Origin: Rubrobacter sp.
GTDB lineage: Bacteria > Actinomycetota > Rubrobacteria > Rubrobacterales > Rubrobacteraceae
NCBI GenBank assembly: GCA_013697825.1
Contig: JACCWD010000069.1
Coordinates: 1 to 38,826, forward strand
Direction: 5' to 3'
Length of the DNA stretch: 38,826 nucleotides
Shown here: positions 25,749 to 34,805 of the stretch, piece by piece
Numbering within the stretch: position 1 is the stretch's first letter
Layout: every line of letters begins with the position of its first letter
The notes under the pieces: generated by a model
Told to the model about the DNA's origin: nothing
Seen by the model: only the letters and a program-made list of their open reading frames with translations
Databases searched by the model: none
Program-made: the position numbers and the translations under genes

Positions 25749-26592
25749 AATTCGCCGCCAGCTCGCCTCGGGAACCTCATCCGGCCCTCGCCGGGGCGAC
25801 CGGGCCGAACTCGCCGGACTCCTCGACGCCGCCGGGAAGTGGGACGGCTCGGGCGTCTTCCTCGACACTCCGAGCGCGGCGGTCGCCCGCTCCGCCGTCC
25901 GTCTCTGGCGCCACGAGTTCGGCGTTGTCTCGAAGCTCTCCCCGGCGGGAACCGATCGCTTCGGGCGCGCCCGGTACTCCGTCCGAACCGGGGGGATCCG
26001 GGTCTTCCAGGCCGCCGAGGAGATGAGGATCGTCCGCCTTTCGCGAGACGCCGCCGTGCGGACCGCGTACCTCTCCGGCGCTTTTCAAGGATGCGGCTCC
26101 ATCGTCCGTCCCGGCGGGAGGGGCGGCCACCATTTCGAGTTCGTCCACAAAGATGAAGCGTTCATCCGGCGCGTCGCGGAGTTTTCGAGGGCGAAGCTCA
26201 CGGTCGCAAAGCGGCGGAACCGATGGCTCGCGTACACGAAAAGCTCCGACGGCGTGACGACGATCCTAGCGCAACTCGGCCTCCATGACGCCATCCTCGA
26301 GTACGAGGCGAAGGCCATCCTCGGAGAGGCGAAGGCGAACGCCAACCGCGTGACGAACTTCGACTCCGCAAACGCCGGACGAACCGCCAAAGCCGCCTCC
26401 CGCCAGCAAAGAATCCTCGAAACCCTCGACCCCGAAAAGCTCCCCGAAGCCCTCCGTGACATGCTTTCTTTGCGCCTCGACAACCCGGCCGCCTCGCTCG
26501 CGGAGCTTGCGGATCTCGGCGGGATATCCAAAAGCGCGGCGAACCACAGGCTTCGAAGGCTCGTGGAAAGGGGGGCGGAGAAATCAAAGTGA
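25729..26592 (+). CDS. whiA: DNA-binding protein WhiA
   Basis: A 287-residue WhiA with an N-terminal LAGLIDADG-like fold (AELAGLLDAAG…; AVRTAYLSGAFQGCGSI) lacking endonuclease catalysis in the family, and a C-terminal HTH (RLDNPAASLAELADLGGISKSAANHRLRRL). In actinobacteria it works in cell division and sporulation regulation. TTG start inside yvcK gives the normal PSFGSEIRRQL N-terminus. Confidence 0.94.
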   Translation: MPSFGSEIRRQLASGTSSGPRRGDRAELAGLLDAAGKWDGSGVFLDTPSAAVARSAVRLWRHEFGVVSKLSPAGTDRFGRARYSVRTGGIRVFQAAEEMRIVRLSRDAAVRTAYLSGAFQGCGSIVRPGGRGGHHFEFVHKDEAFIRRVAEFSRAKLTVAKRRNRWLAYTKSSDGVTTILAQLGLHDAILEYEAKAILGEAKANANRVTNFDSANAGRTAKAASRQQRILETLDPEKLPEALRDMLSLRLDNPAASLAELADLGGISKSAANHRLRRLVERGAEKSK

Positions 26593-26662
26593 GGGAGCGT
26601 GGACAGCGACTCATGCAATCCGATTCGCGGCTTTCCGAGTCCTCCATTCCTCCATTTCCGCC

Positions 26663-26689
26663 GTCCCCGCTTGTTATGCGGGGCGTTTT
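26663..26689 (+). terminator. terminator after whiA
   Basis: CCCCGC-N7-GCGGGG stem-loop followed by CGTTTTCTG, separating the yvcK-whiA unit from the glycolytic genes. Confidence 0.7.
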
Positions 26690-26739
26690 CTGGGCAAAAT
26701 AGACGGACGGAGATCGCAAACTAGAGATGGGAGATGGTC

Positions 26740-27741
26740 GTGACTGTACGGATCGGCGTGAACGGGTTTGGCCGGATCGGGATGCTCGTCGTCAAAGCCG
26801 CAATGCAAAGAAACATGGATATCGAGGTCGTGGGCGTCAATGACCTTATGCCGATGGATAGCCTCGCGCTCCTTTTCAAGCGCGACTCCACACACGGTAT
26901 TTGGCCCGAGGACGTGTCTTTCGAGGACAACGTCCTTCGCGTCGGGGATCGCCAGATAAAGACCTTCGCCGAGCGCGACCCGAGCGCCATTCCATGGGGC
27001 GACATCGGCGCGGACATCGTGGTCGAGTCCACGGGCGTCTTCGCAGACCGCGACGGCGCGGCGAAGCATTTGGCGGGGGGCGCGAAGAAGGTCGTCATCT
27101 CGGCCCCGGCGAAGGGCGTGGACGGGACGTTCGTGTACGGCGTGAACCACGAGGACTATGACGCCTCTTCGCACGAGGTCGTCTCGAACGCGAGCTGCAC
27201 GACGAACTGCATCGTCCCGATGGTTAAGGTTCTCCAGGATAGCTTCGGCCTCGAATCGGGCTTCATGACGACGTGCCATGCGTACACGAACGATCAAAGC
27301 CTCCTCGACGCGGCCCACAAGGATCCCCGCCGCGCCCGAGGAGCCGCGACTTCGATAATCCCGACTTCCACGGGGGCGGCGAGGGCGGTCGGCCTCGTCC
27401 TCCCCGAACTCGAAGGGAAGCTCGACGGCATCTCCCTCCGGGTGCCGATCTCCGACGGCTCCATCACCGACCTCGTCGCCCAAATCTCCGCCGAGCCGAG
27501 CGCGGACGAGGTGAACGCCGCTTTCAAGGAGGCGTCCGGCGGCATGAAGGGTGTCCTCGAATACTCCGACGCGCCGCTCGTGTCGGCGGACATCGTTGGG
27601 AATCCGGCCTCGTGCGTCTTCGACTCCGGGCAGACGATGGTGAACGGTCGTTCGGTGAAGATCCTCGGCTGGTACGACAACGAGTGGGGATACTCGAACC
27701 GGACGTGCGACCTCGTCGAGTACATCGGTGGGCAGCTTTAG
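26740..27741 (+). CDS. gap: glyceraldehyde-3-phosphate dehydrogenase, type I
   Basis: A 333-residue glycolytic enzyme oxidising glyceraldehyde-3-phosphate with NAD. The Rossmann motif NGFGRIG is at the N-terminus, the catalytic cysteine in SNASCTTNC (C153), the base histidine in TCHAYTNDQ (about 180), and WYDNEWGYSNR near the end. GGGAG abuts ATG 26734 but sits 6 nt from GTG 26740, so the GTG is chosen. A heptad-arm element separates it from pgk, so expression of the two may be uncoupled. Confidence 0.97.
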   Translation: MTVRIGVNGFGRIGMLVVKAAMQRNMDIEVVGVNDLMPMDSLALLFKRDSTHGIWPEDVSFEDNVLRVGDRQIKTFAERDPSAIPWGDIGADIVVESTGVFADRDGAAKHLAGGAKKVVISAPAKGVDGTFVYGVNHEDYDASSHEVVSNASCTTNCIVPMVKVLQDSFGLESGFMTTCHAYTNDQSLLDAAHKDPRRARGAATSIIPTSTGAARAVGLVLPELEGKLDGISLRVPISDGSITDLVAQISAEPSADEVNAAFKEASGGMKGVLEYSDAPLVSADIVGNPASCVFDSGQTMVNGRSVKILGWYDNEWGYSNRTCDLVEYIGGQL

Positions 27742-27881
27742 CGTTTAGCTTTTGGCCGTTAGCTTATTAGCTTATTAGCTGTCAGCTAAAAACGTTCGTA
27801 GCGCAGCCGGGCCGGAATGGCAAAGCCCGGCTGCGCCATATGGCTGGAAAGCTAAACGCTAAAAGCCAACCGCTGAAAGCA
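27740..27881. repeat. heptad-arm element E4 with central terminator-like hairpin
   Basis: Arm of AGCNNNN repeats at 7-8 bp steps overlapping the gap stop codon (AGCGTTT AGCTTTT GGCCGTT AGC…), inverse GCTNNNN arm at 27843-27881, and in the centre a perfect 12-bp stem GCGCAGCCGGGC-N12-GCCCGGCTGCGC (27801-27836). The hairpin may attenuate or process the gap-pgk transcript. Confidence 0.78.
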
Positions 27882-27901
27882 AAGAAACCGGAGGTGGCGA
27901 T

Positions 27902-29080
27902 TTGAACAAGAAGAGCGTGAGGGATCTCGACGTGCACGATAAACGTGTCCTCGTCCGCGTGGATTTCAACGTCCCCGTGAAGGACGGTCGCGTGACGGAC
28001 GACACGCGCATAAACCGGGCTTTGCCGACGATACGGTACCTCCTCGAAAGCGGCGCGAAGGTCGCGCTCGTCTCGCACCTCGGTCGCCCGAAGGGGATGC
28101 GGAATTCGGACCTCGAAATGGATCCCGTGGCGAAACGCCTCGAAGACCTCCTCGGTGAACCGGTTCATAAAATAGATGTCGCCGTCGGCGGGGAGGTGGA
28201 TGAAGCCCTCGACAACCTCGAAGAAGGTGTCGTCCTCCTCGAAAACTGCCGCTTTTACGCCGACGAGACGAAGAACGATCCGCTCTTCTCCGACAGCCTC
28301 GCCGCCCCCTTCGACTTCTTCGTGAACGACGCCTTCGGGGCCGCCCACCGCGCCCACGCCACCACCGTCGGCGTCGCGAGCCGCCTCCCGGCGGCGGCGG
28401 GACTTCTCATGGAGAAGGAGATCGACTACCTCGAAAGCGTCCTTTCCGACCCTGTTCGCCCCTTCGTCGCCATCCTCGGCGGCGCGAAGGTCTCGGACAA
28501 GCTCGGCGTCATCGAGAGCCTCCTCGCCACCTCCGACTCCCTCCTCGTCGGGGGCGCGATGTGCTTCACGTTCTTCAAAGCGAAGGGGTATGAGATCGGC
28601 GCGTCCCTCGTCGAGAACGACTATATCGAGGATGCGAACCGCCTCATGGAGGAAGCCGGGGACAAACTTTTCCTCCCCGTGGACGTCGTCGCTGCCGAGG
28701 AAATGGAGGACGATGCCGAGACACGGACGGTGAAGGTGGATGGGATCCCCGCCGGATGGATGGGCCTCGACATCGGCCCGGAGACGGTTTCTCTCTTCGC
28801 GGAGAAAGCCTCCGGCGCGGCGACGATTTTCTGGAACGGCCCGATGGGGGTCTTCGAGATGGACGCCTTCGCGAAGGGAACCGAGGGGGTCGCCCGCGCC
28901 GTCGCCGACAGCGAGGCGACGAGCGTCGTCGGCGGGGGGGACTCCGTCGCCGCGGTGCGGAAGCTCGGCCTCGACTATGAGATGAGCCACATAAGCACGG
29001 GCGGTGGAGCCTCCCTCGAGTACGTCGAAGGGAAAGAGCTCCCCGGAGTCGCCGTGCTCCCCGACAAGGAGGACTCGTAA
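27902..29080 (+). CDS. pgk: phosphoglycerate kinase
   Basis: A 392-residue kinase making ATP from 1,3-bisphosphoglycerate. N-domain RVDFNVPVKDG with DTRI and SHLGRPKG, GAAHRAH; C-domain LGGAKVSDKLGV, NGPMGVFE and the GGGDSVAA nucleotide loop. TTG start with GGAGG seven bases upstream. The stop overlaps the tpiA start (TAATG), indicating coupled translation. Confidence 0.97.
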   Translation: MNKKSVRDLDVHDKRVLVRVDFNVPVKDGRVTDDTRINRALPTIRYLLESGAKVALVSHLGRPKGMRNSDLEMDPVAKRLEDLLGEPVHKIDVAVGGEVDEALDNLEEGVVLLENCRFYADETKNDPLFSDSLAAPFDFFVNDAFGAAHRAHATTVGVASRLPAAAGLLMEKEIDYLESVLSDPVRPFVAILGGAKVSDKLGVIESLLATSDSLLVGGAMCFTFFKAKGYEIGASLVENDYIEDANRLMEEAGDKLFLPVDVVAAEEMEDDAETRTVKVDGIPAGWMGLDIGPETVSLFAEKASGAATIFWNGPMGVFEMDAFAKGTEGVARAVADSEATSVVGGGDSVAAVRKLGLDYEMSHISTGGGASLEYVEGKELPGVAVLPDKEDS

Positions 29081-29850
29081 TGACCGAAGGCGCACGCCGC
29101 CCCATGATGGCCGCGAATTGGAAGATGAACAAAACCATCACCGAGGCCGAGCGGTACATGGCCGCCCTCCTCCCCCGAGCCGCCAACTCCGGGGGCGTGG
29201 ACGTGGCCGTCTTCACGCCGTTCACATGCCTCGGGGTGGCGGCTCGAATGGCCGAGAATTCCGAAGTCCTCGTCGGGGCGCAGAATTTCTATTTCGAGGA
29301 CTCCGGGGCTTTCACCGGGGAAGTCTCCGCGCCGCTCCTCCTCGACATCGGGGTGGATGCCGTTGTCGTTGGCCACTCCGAGAGGCGCGAGGTATTCGGC
29401 GAGACCGACGAAGTGGTCGCCAAAAAAGCGAAACGGGCCGTGGACGCGGGGATGCTTCCCGTTATTTGCGTCGGCGAGACGAAGGAAGAGCGGGATTCCG
29501 GCGGGATGTGGGACAAGGTTTCCGGGCAAATAAAGGCCGTCATGGACGAGCTCGGAGACGCCGATGGAAACTCCGTCGTATTCGCGTATGAGCCGATATG
29601 GGCCATCGGGACGGGGGACACGGCTTCGCCGGAGGACGCGCAGGAAGCCATCGAACAAATTCGCGGCCTTCTCCGCGAGACTCGGGACGACGCCTTCGCG
29701 GATTCCGTTCGCATATTGTATGGAGGCTCGGTGAAGCCGGATAATATTGCGGAGATCATGGCACAGGAAGACGTGGACGGCGGCCTCGTCGGCGGGGCGA
29801 GTTTGGAGGTCGAGTCGTTCGAGAAGCTCATCGAAGCGGCGGACAAGTAA
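29080..29850 (+). CDS. tpiA: triose-phosphate isomerase
   Basis: A 256-residue TIM barrel interconverting DHAP and glyceraldehyde-3-phosphate. NWKMNK (active-site Lys), VVGHSERRE (His), YEPIWAIGTG (catalytic Glu) and YGGSVKPDN phosphate loop are all intact. Overlaps pgk by one base. Confidence 0.97.
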   Translation: MTEGARRPMMAANWKMNKTITEAERYMAALLPRAANSGGVDVAVFTPFTCLGVAARMAENSEVLVGAQNFYFEDSGAFTGEVSAPLLLDIGVDAVVVGHSERREVFGETDEVVAKKAKRAVDAGMLPVICVGETKEERDSGGMWDKVSGQIKAVMDELGDADGNSVVFAYEPIWAIGTGDTASPEDAQEAIEQIRGLLRETRDDAFADSVRILYGGSVKPDNIAEIMAQEDVDGGLVGGASLEVESFEKLIEAADK

Positions 29851-29876
29851 AGTTTCGCCCGTGTCCCCGACTTTGG

Positions 29877-29882
29877 TACACT
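29877..29882 (+). promoter_or_regulatory. -10 hexamer of secG
   Basis: TACACT, 7 bases before ATG 29890, no Shine-Dalgarno: leaderless transcript likely. Confidence 0.5.
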
Positions 29883-30510
29883 ATTCGCCATGATTTACGT
29901 AATCGCATTTTTCCACGTTTTGTTCTGTGTGGCGCTCGTCGCCATGATCCTCCTCCACTCCGGCAAGGGTGGCGGCCTCTCGTCCTCGATGGGCGGCGGC
30001 ATGGGCGACACCTTCTCCGGGACGACGGTCATGGAGAAGAATCTCACCCGCCTCACCCTCATCGTCCTCGGTCTCTTCGTCCTCACGAACGTTATTTTGA
30101 TTTTTATGGGATAGCCGGAAGGATTCCACGAACCCACAAACGCCCCGTTTTCTCGCCTTCTCCGTCTCAACGCGGTGGCAGTTCGGGCAAAGGGTGATGG
30201 TGTTCTCCTCGGTGTACGGGCCGCCGGGGACTATGCGGTGGAGATCGCATCGCGCCTCGCTCCACCCGCACTTTTCGCATGCGTCCTTGCGGAGTTTGTT
30301 CTTCTTTCGTTGTTCGTATGTGAGCCTTTGATGACGGGGATGGAGACGGTTCCATTCGCATTTGCGCTCTACGTAGTTTGGATCGTAAATGTCCCTGTCG
30401 TGCCGCCAGCAATATTTACTGTAGCGTTGTACGCCCTTCCGATTTTTGCCCGCTTTGCGCCGGAGTTTATCGCATCCCTCAAATGAGCAGATTCCCGCCG
30501 ATGTCGCCAT
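29881..30510 (-). CDS. HNH endonuclease-like protein, tail antisense to secG
   Basis: About 209 residues from ATG 30510. The recognised part is residues 1-130: CSFEGCDKLRRKAG zinc-like cysteines, YCWRHDR, and an HNH core CEKCGW…CDLHRIVPGGPYTEENTITLCPNCHR with its four cysteines and histidines. Beyond …GVCGFVES the frame happens to stay open for some 75 residues exactly opposite secG, with unnatural Asp/Glu/Arg-rich composition. The true protein may have lost its stop, or the tail is fortuitous. A TATAGT hexamer lies 6 bases ahead of ATG. The region is AT-richer than its neighbours, suggesting acquisition. Confidence 0.7.
   Translation of the reverse strand: MATSAGICSFEGCDKLRRKAGKNRKGVQRYSKYCWRHDRDIYDPNYVERKCEWNRLHPRHQRLTYEQRKKNKLRKDACEKCGWSEARCDLHRIVPGGPYTEENTITLCPNCHRVETEKARKRGVCGFVESFRLSHKNQNNVREDEETEDDEGEAGEILLHDRRPGEGVAHAAAHRGREAATLAGVEEDHGDERHTEQNVEKCDYVNHGE
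29890..30114 (+). CDS. secG: preprotein translocase subunit SecG
   Basis: A 74-residue SecYEG component: two transmembrane helices (IAFFHVLFCVALVAMILLH; LTLIVLGLFVLTNVILIFM) joined by the conserved GKGGGLSSSMGGG loop. Location after tpiA is typical. The entire gene is overlapped on the minus strand by the tail of the HNH ORF. Confidence 0.93.
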   Translation: MIYVIAFFHVLFCVALVAMILLHSGKGGGLSSSMGGGMGDTFSGTTVMEKNLTRLTLIVLGLFVLTNVILIFMG

Positions 30511-30601
30511 GTAAAAACTATAACAAAGTAAAGAATGGACTACCCGAGGGAGAATCGGGCAATCCCTGGCCACTATTATACAACGGGCCGTATATTTCGT
30601 A

Positions 30602-30616
30602 GCGGCGATTCGCCGC
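30602..30616 (-). terminator. possible terminator of the fusion gene
   Basis: GCGGCG-ATT-CGCCGC hairpin a few bases after the stop; no U-tract, so weak. Confidence 0.3.
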
Positions 30617-30619
30617 CCC

Positions 30620-32918
30620 TCAGTCCCAGTAAAACACGCTCAGAATGTCCGAGAAGTCGTACGTCCACACTATGGGTTCTTCATCGCTCAGTTCTTCCCA
30701 CCGCTCGTCGCCTTCGAGGGGGGCGAAGTTTTCCTCGTCGCGGGTGAGGATGACCCAGTGCGAGGCGTCGGTTCCGGCGGCGTAGTCGTCGGAGTATTCG
30801 TATTGTGAGAGGCCCGCGAGGCCGAGTTCTTCGGCGAGGCCCGCTATCACGGGTTCGAGGCCGAGGTGGCGGTTCGTGATGTGGAAGGCGATGACGCCGT
30901 CCTCGCCGAGCTTCTCCATGTACGAGGCCGCCGCCTCACGGGTCATGAGGTGCATCGGGATCGCGTCGGAGGAGAATGCGTCGAGGATGATGAGGTCATA
31001 GTTCCCGTCCGGGGCGTTTTGTATTTCCAGCCTCCCGTCGCCCGTCTCGACCTCCACGTTCGCCCTCGAATTCGAGAGGTATGTGAAGAGGTCGGTGTTC
31101 TCGGCGATGTCCACGACCTCCGGGTCTATCTCGTAGAAAGTGAAGTTTTCGCCTTCATCGCCGTATGCCGCCAATGTCCCCGCCCCGAGGCCGACGACCG
31201 CGACGTCGTCGAAGTTTCGGGCGCCGTCGAAATTCTCGAAAACCTGTCCGATGGGGGAGCCGCGATGGAAGTATGTGAGTGGCTCCATCGTCGTCTCAGG
31301 GTCTGTGTTTTGTGAGCCGTGGCGGGTCGTGCCGTGGATGAGGATGTTCCGGGCGTTCTCGTCGGTGTATACCTCATACACCCCGAAGAAGGTTCGCTCG
31401 TTGTGCAAAGACGCCCCGGTGTTCATAAACGCGAACGCCAACATCACCCCGACCGAGAGCGCGAGGAGCGCCGGGCGCGAGGAGAGGAGGTACGCGGCGG
31501 CGAGGGAGGCGGCGAGGACTGAGGTACGCGGCGGCGAGGGAGGCGGCGAGGAGCGAAATCGTCGCGAGCGTCCACCCCGTCCAAAGCTGCGACGGGAGCA
31601 TGTACGCGACGAGGCCGAAGAGCGCGGCGGCGAGGACGGCCTCCTCCGCCCACCGGAGTTTGCCCGGAAGGTGCGGTCGCCGGATGGCGGGCATCACGAG
31701 GAGGAGAAGCACGACGACGATCGGGTATTCGAGGAGCGAGTCGAAAATCTGCGGCGCGACGAGCGCGTTGAAAATACCGCCGAGTACGCCGCCGACGGAG
31801 ACGAGGAGGAAGAACTCGGTGAGGCGGCTCGGGGGCGGCCTCTCCGAGGCGAGCCGCACGTGCGCGACCATCGCCGCCGCGAAAAGGGTGGCGAGGTGGA
31901 GCGCGAACACCATCCACAACGGCATGTACACGACATCGAAGAAAAGGAGCGCGAGCCCCACCGCCAATGCCGGAAGCGCCCACCTCGCCGCCCGAACCGA
32001 AAGGCTCGAAAGCACGACGCGCCGCGAGAACACGAAGATGAACGAAAGCAAATAAAGCCCGAGCGGAACCACCCACAAAAGCGGAACCGGAGCCACGTCC
32101 GTCGTGAGGTACGTCGTCACCCCGAGCATGAGGCTCGACGGCATGAACGCGAGAAAAACCCACCACAGCCGCGTCCGCCAAAAGAGCGGGACGTACGGCT
32201 CCGAAGCGGAAGGGTTCGAGTCGGAGGACTCCGGCGTATCCGCTTCTTCGGAGTCGAAGCCATACATGCCGCGGCGGCGAAGCACGAGCATGCACCCGGC
32301 GACGAGGAGGGCGAAGACGACGTATCCGCCCGACCACAGCCACGTTTGGGCGGGAATGGAGAGGTTCGGCTCGATGACGAGCGGGTATCCGACGAGCGCG
32401 AGGAGGCTCCCCACGTTGCTCGCCGCGTACAAAAAGTACGGGTCGTGCGCGTCGGGATGTCCGGTCGCCGAGAACCATCTTTGGAGGAGGGGACTCGCCG
32501 TGGCAGCGACGAAGAAAGGGCCGCCGACGGCGACGGCGAGGAGGGCGAGAACCCACAACGCGGGCGGCCCGTTCACGTCCTCGGCCCATGCCGGGAGGGC
32601 GAGAGGGAGGGCGATCACGGGGAGGACGAGGACGACGAGGTGGATCTTCGGCTGGCGTTTCAGCCCGAAGGCGCGGATGGAGAAGTGGGCGTATGCGTAT
32701 CCGGCGAGGAGGGCGGCCTGGAAAAACACCATCGAAGTGTTCCACACGGCGGGAGAGCCGCCGAGGATGGGGAGGATCATCTTCGCCACCATCGGCTGCA
32801 CGAGGAAGACGAGCGACGCCCCGAGGCAAATCGCCGCCCCGAAAACGAAGAGCATCGCCCGGTCGGGGATGCCTTTCCCGTCAGCGAGCGACGCTTTTCC
32901 ACCCTCGGCAATTCTCAA
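30620..32918 (-). pseudogene. membrane-fused spermidine-synthase-like protein, frameshifted
   Basis: An approximately 760-residue fusion: an N-terminal polytopic part (FVFGAAICLGASLVFLVQPMVAKMILPILGGSPAVWNTSMVFFQ…, about 12 spans, MFS-like) and a C-terminal Rossmann methyltransferase-like spermidine-synthase domain (VAVVGLGAGTLAAYGDEGENFTFYEIDPEVVDIA; GDGRLEI; YDLIILDAFSSDAIPMHL). The frame breaks at a 34-bp tandem duplication (31487-31554). Removing one copy restores …LLAASLAAAYLLSSRPALLALSVGVMLAFAFMNTG… without a stop. TTG 32918 has GGAGG nearby; GTG 32930 and ATG 32855 are alternatives. Polyamine-making activity is unproven for such fusions. Confidence 0.85.
31487..31554. repeat. 34-bp tandem duplication
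   Basis: GAGGTACGCGGCGGCGAGGG… occurs twice at a 34-bp period (31487 and 31521), with the first 32 bases identical. 34 is not a multiple of three, so it shifts the frame of the surrounding gene. Confidence 0.93.
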
Positions 32919-33042
32919 AACACCCTCCACCGGGAACCCGAAACGGACATGGGAAACATATTACACATACTTCGACCCGCGGGCAAAGAAAGCGCCACGG
33001 CCAAAAGTCGAGAGTTTCCGAAGATACGGGGGAAGCCCGGTG

Positions 33043-33129
33043 TGTCGGAGGGGGGACTCGAACCCCCACGTCCTTTAAAGGGACACTAGGCCCTCAACCT
33101 AGCGCGTCTACCAATTCCGCCACTCCGAC
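33043..33129 (-). tRNA. tRNA-Leu (anticodon GAG)
   Basis: GTCGGAGTGGCGGAATTGGTAG… folds as a class II tRNA: 7-bp acceptor GTCGGAG/CTCCGAC, D arm with GGTAGACGC, anticodon stem CTAGG/CCTAG around TTGAGGG, long variable arm (TGTCCCTTTAAAGGACG), T arm GGGGGTTCGAGTCCCCC, discriminator A. CCA is not encoded. Confidence 0.96.
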
Positions 33130-33326
33130 ATGGTTCGCGGCCCGAAGAGTATACGAGAGAAAGCCTCGATGGTCAAAGCGGGTCGCTCCGCCCTCGGCTC
33201 CGCTCGCTTCGGGAGTCGGAGAGCCTTCGACTTCCTTTCCTCCGACAAATCCTCTTCGCGTCCGGCGGACTCCTTCGCCGGGTTCGACCGGCGGCGTATG
33301 CTTCGCTCCCGGCGGCTTATGTTAAG
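33130..33326. other. GC-rich intergenic stretch with repeat sequence
   Basis: No gene seen. Contains GGTCGCTCCGCCCTCGGCTCCGC and CGCTTCGGGAGTCG (33205-33218) followed by a TCGACT hairpin region that is clearly related to 37468 onward. It carries the border motif of the heptad elements without their arms. Confidence 0.5.
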
Positions 33327-33335
33327 GTGCTTCGG

Positions 33336-34211
33336 GTGGGATGGAAGCTGATCACAGTCGCCGTAGCCGCCCTCGGGGCGATCATCGCCCTCGCCCGCCG
33401 CAAAGACGAGCGGCGGACTCGGAATCGGAGATGGCCGACGAACCTCGCCCACCGGGGAGCCTCGGCCCGCGCCCCGGAAAACACGATGGAGGCATTCCGG
33501 CTCGGCCTCGAAAGCGGCGCCCTCGGCCTCGAAATGGACGCCCATCTCACCCGCGACGGAGAGGTCGTCGTCATCCACGACGACGACGTGGATCGCACGA
33601 CCGACGGGATGGGCTTCGTGCGGGACATGACCCTCGACGAAATTCGCGCCCTCGACGCCGGACATGATTTCTCGCCGGACGGGGAGAGCTTCCCGTACCG
33701 GGGGAAGGGGCTTCGCGTTCCGACTTTGCGCGAGGTTTACGAAAGTTTCCCGGAGGCGATGATAAACGTCGAACTCAAAGAGGATCAAAGCGGGATACAA
33801 GAAAAGGTTCTCGACCTCATCGAGGAGTTCGACGCGGAGCGAAGGACGCTCGTCGCGTCTTTCGGGTACTCCATCGTCCGTCGGTTTAGGAGGGTGTCGG
33901 GCGGGCGGGTTCCGACGTCGGCGTCGCGGGTGGAGATCTCCGTCTTCTATTTTGCGAGCCGGTTGTTTTTGGAGAAGTTCGTTCCGGTGGGCTACGACGC
34001 TTTGCAAGTTCCCACCCGGCATCGCGGCTTCGAGGTCGTGACGCCGCGATTCATAAAGGCGGCTCATTCGCGGGGGGTTCGGGTGGACGTGTGGACGATC
34101 AACGACGCGGCGGAGATGCGCCGCCTCCTCGACCTCGGAGTGGATGTCGTCATGACCGACGAGCCGGAAGTATTGTCGCGGGTTCTCGCGGAACGTGAAG
34201 CTGATTTGTAG
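33336..34211 (+). CDS. glycerophosphodiester phosphodiesterase
   Basis: About 291 residues. An N-terminal hydrophobic stretch (LITVAVAALGAIIALA) probably anchors it in the membrane. The GDPD barrel follows with NLAHRGASARAPENT, LEMDAHLTRDGEVVVIHDD (Glu/Asp metal ligands and the second His), INVELKE and VWTINDAAEM…VVMTDEP. It hydrolyses glycerophosphodiesters to glycerol-3-phosphate and an alcohol. GTG 33336 has AAGG eight bases upstream; GTG 33327 is an alternative. Confidence 0.9.
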   Translation: MGWKLITVAVAALGAIIALARRKDERRTRNRRWPTNLAHRGASARAPENTMEAFRLGLESGALGLEMDAHLTRDGEVVVIHDDDVDRTTDGMGFVRDMTLDEIRALDAGHDFSPDGESFPYRGKGLRVPTLREVYESFPEAMINVELKEDQSGIQEKVLDLIEEFDAERRTLVASFGYSIVRRFRRVSGGRVPTSASRVEISVFYFASRLFLEKFVPVGYDALQVPTRHRGFEVVTPRFIKAAHSRGVRVDVWTINDAAEMRRLLDLGVDVVMTDEPEVLSRVLAEREADL

Positions 34212-34338
34212 GTTTCAGGCATCAGGTTTCAGGCATCAGGAAAATGCTTTGCGGGACGATTTGCTACTCATGAGCTTCGTTCCGCGCCGGGGACGTTCTC
34301 TGTCCGCCGGGGGTTTGCTGAAACCTGATGCCTGACGC
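34212..34338. repeat. heptad-arm inverted element E7
   Basis: Directly after the phosphodiesterase TAG: GTTTCAG GCATCAG GTTTCAG GCATCAG, about 75 bp of inner sequence, then CTGAAAC CTGATGC CTGACGC. Inner ends resemble those of E6 (CAGG…AAAATGC; TTGCTGAAAC). It lies between convergent genes and may act as a two-way terminator. Confidence 0.8.
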
Positions 34339-34341
34339 CTC

Positions 34342-34680
34342 TCAATAAAACGCTATGGCGATGGCGCATATCGCCCCGAACAATGTATATGCGATGCCGA
34401 GCGGGAGATAATATTTGTGGTTGTAGATCGGGGTGAAGAAGAATTTGGCGGCAGGGAAGAGGCCGACGAACTTCTCTACGAGGCGGGAGTATTCGCGGCG
34501 GAAGTATGTGAGGTGCATTCCCCCGGCCATCGTGACGCAGGCGAAGGGGAGCGCCCACAGTTTGGAGGGGTAAAGGCTGATGGCGATGGGGGTGAGAACG
34601 ATGAGGATCGCCCAGAAAGCCTGGATGGAGATGAAGGAGATCCAGGCCGCTCTCCACCGATGTTCGCGACGACGGCTCAT
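34342..34680 (-). CDS. small membrane protein
   Basis: A 112-residue protein with about three hydrophobic segments (ISFISIQAFWAILIVLTPIAISL; LWALPFACVTMAGGMHL; YLPLGIAYTLFGAICAIAIAF) and basic loops. Family not recognised. Perfect TATAAT lies 8 bases before ATG, so probably leaderless. Divergent from ahcY. Confidence 0.7.
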   Translation of the reverse strand: MSRRREHRWRAAWISFISIQAFWAILIVLTPIAISLYPSKLWALPFACVTMAGGMHLTYFRREYSRLVEKFVGLFPAAKFFFTPIYNHKYYLPLGIAYTLFGAICAIAIAFY

Positions 34681-34688
34681 GGGGTGGA

Positions 34689-34694
34689 ATTATA
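34689..34694 (-). promoter_or_regulatory. -10 hexamer of the small membrane protein gene
   Basis: TATAAT on the minus strand, 8 bases from ATG 34680. Confidence 0.55.
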
Positions 34695-34733
34695 GCGACG
34701 GCGGCGTTCCCGGCCACGGCGGCCTTATTTTTG

Positions 34734-34739
34734 TACACT
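34734..34739 (+). promoter_or_regulatory. -10 hexamer of ahcY
   Basis: TACACT about 66 bases before the ahcY start. The leader of about 60 nt is too short for, and does not resemble, an SAH riboswitch. Confidence 0.35.
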
Positions 34740-34805
34740 AGCCGGACGCACGAGAATTTCGAGTTGCAGACGGCCCGCGTGCGGGGTCAAGGAGTCAGGA
34801 GAGAG

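Noticed and set aside
34740-34805. SAH riboswitch ahead of ahcY
   Set aside because: The leader is only about 60 nt and lacks the conserved riboswitch core.
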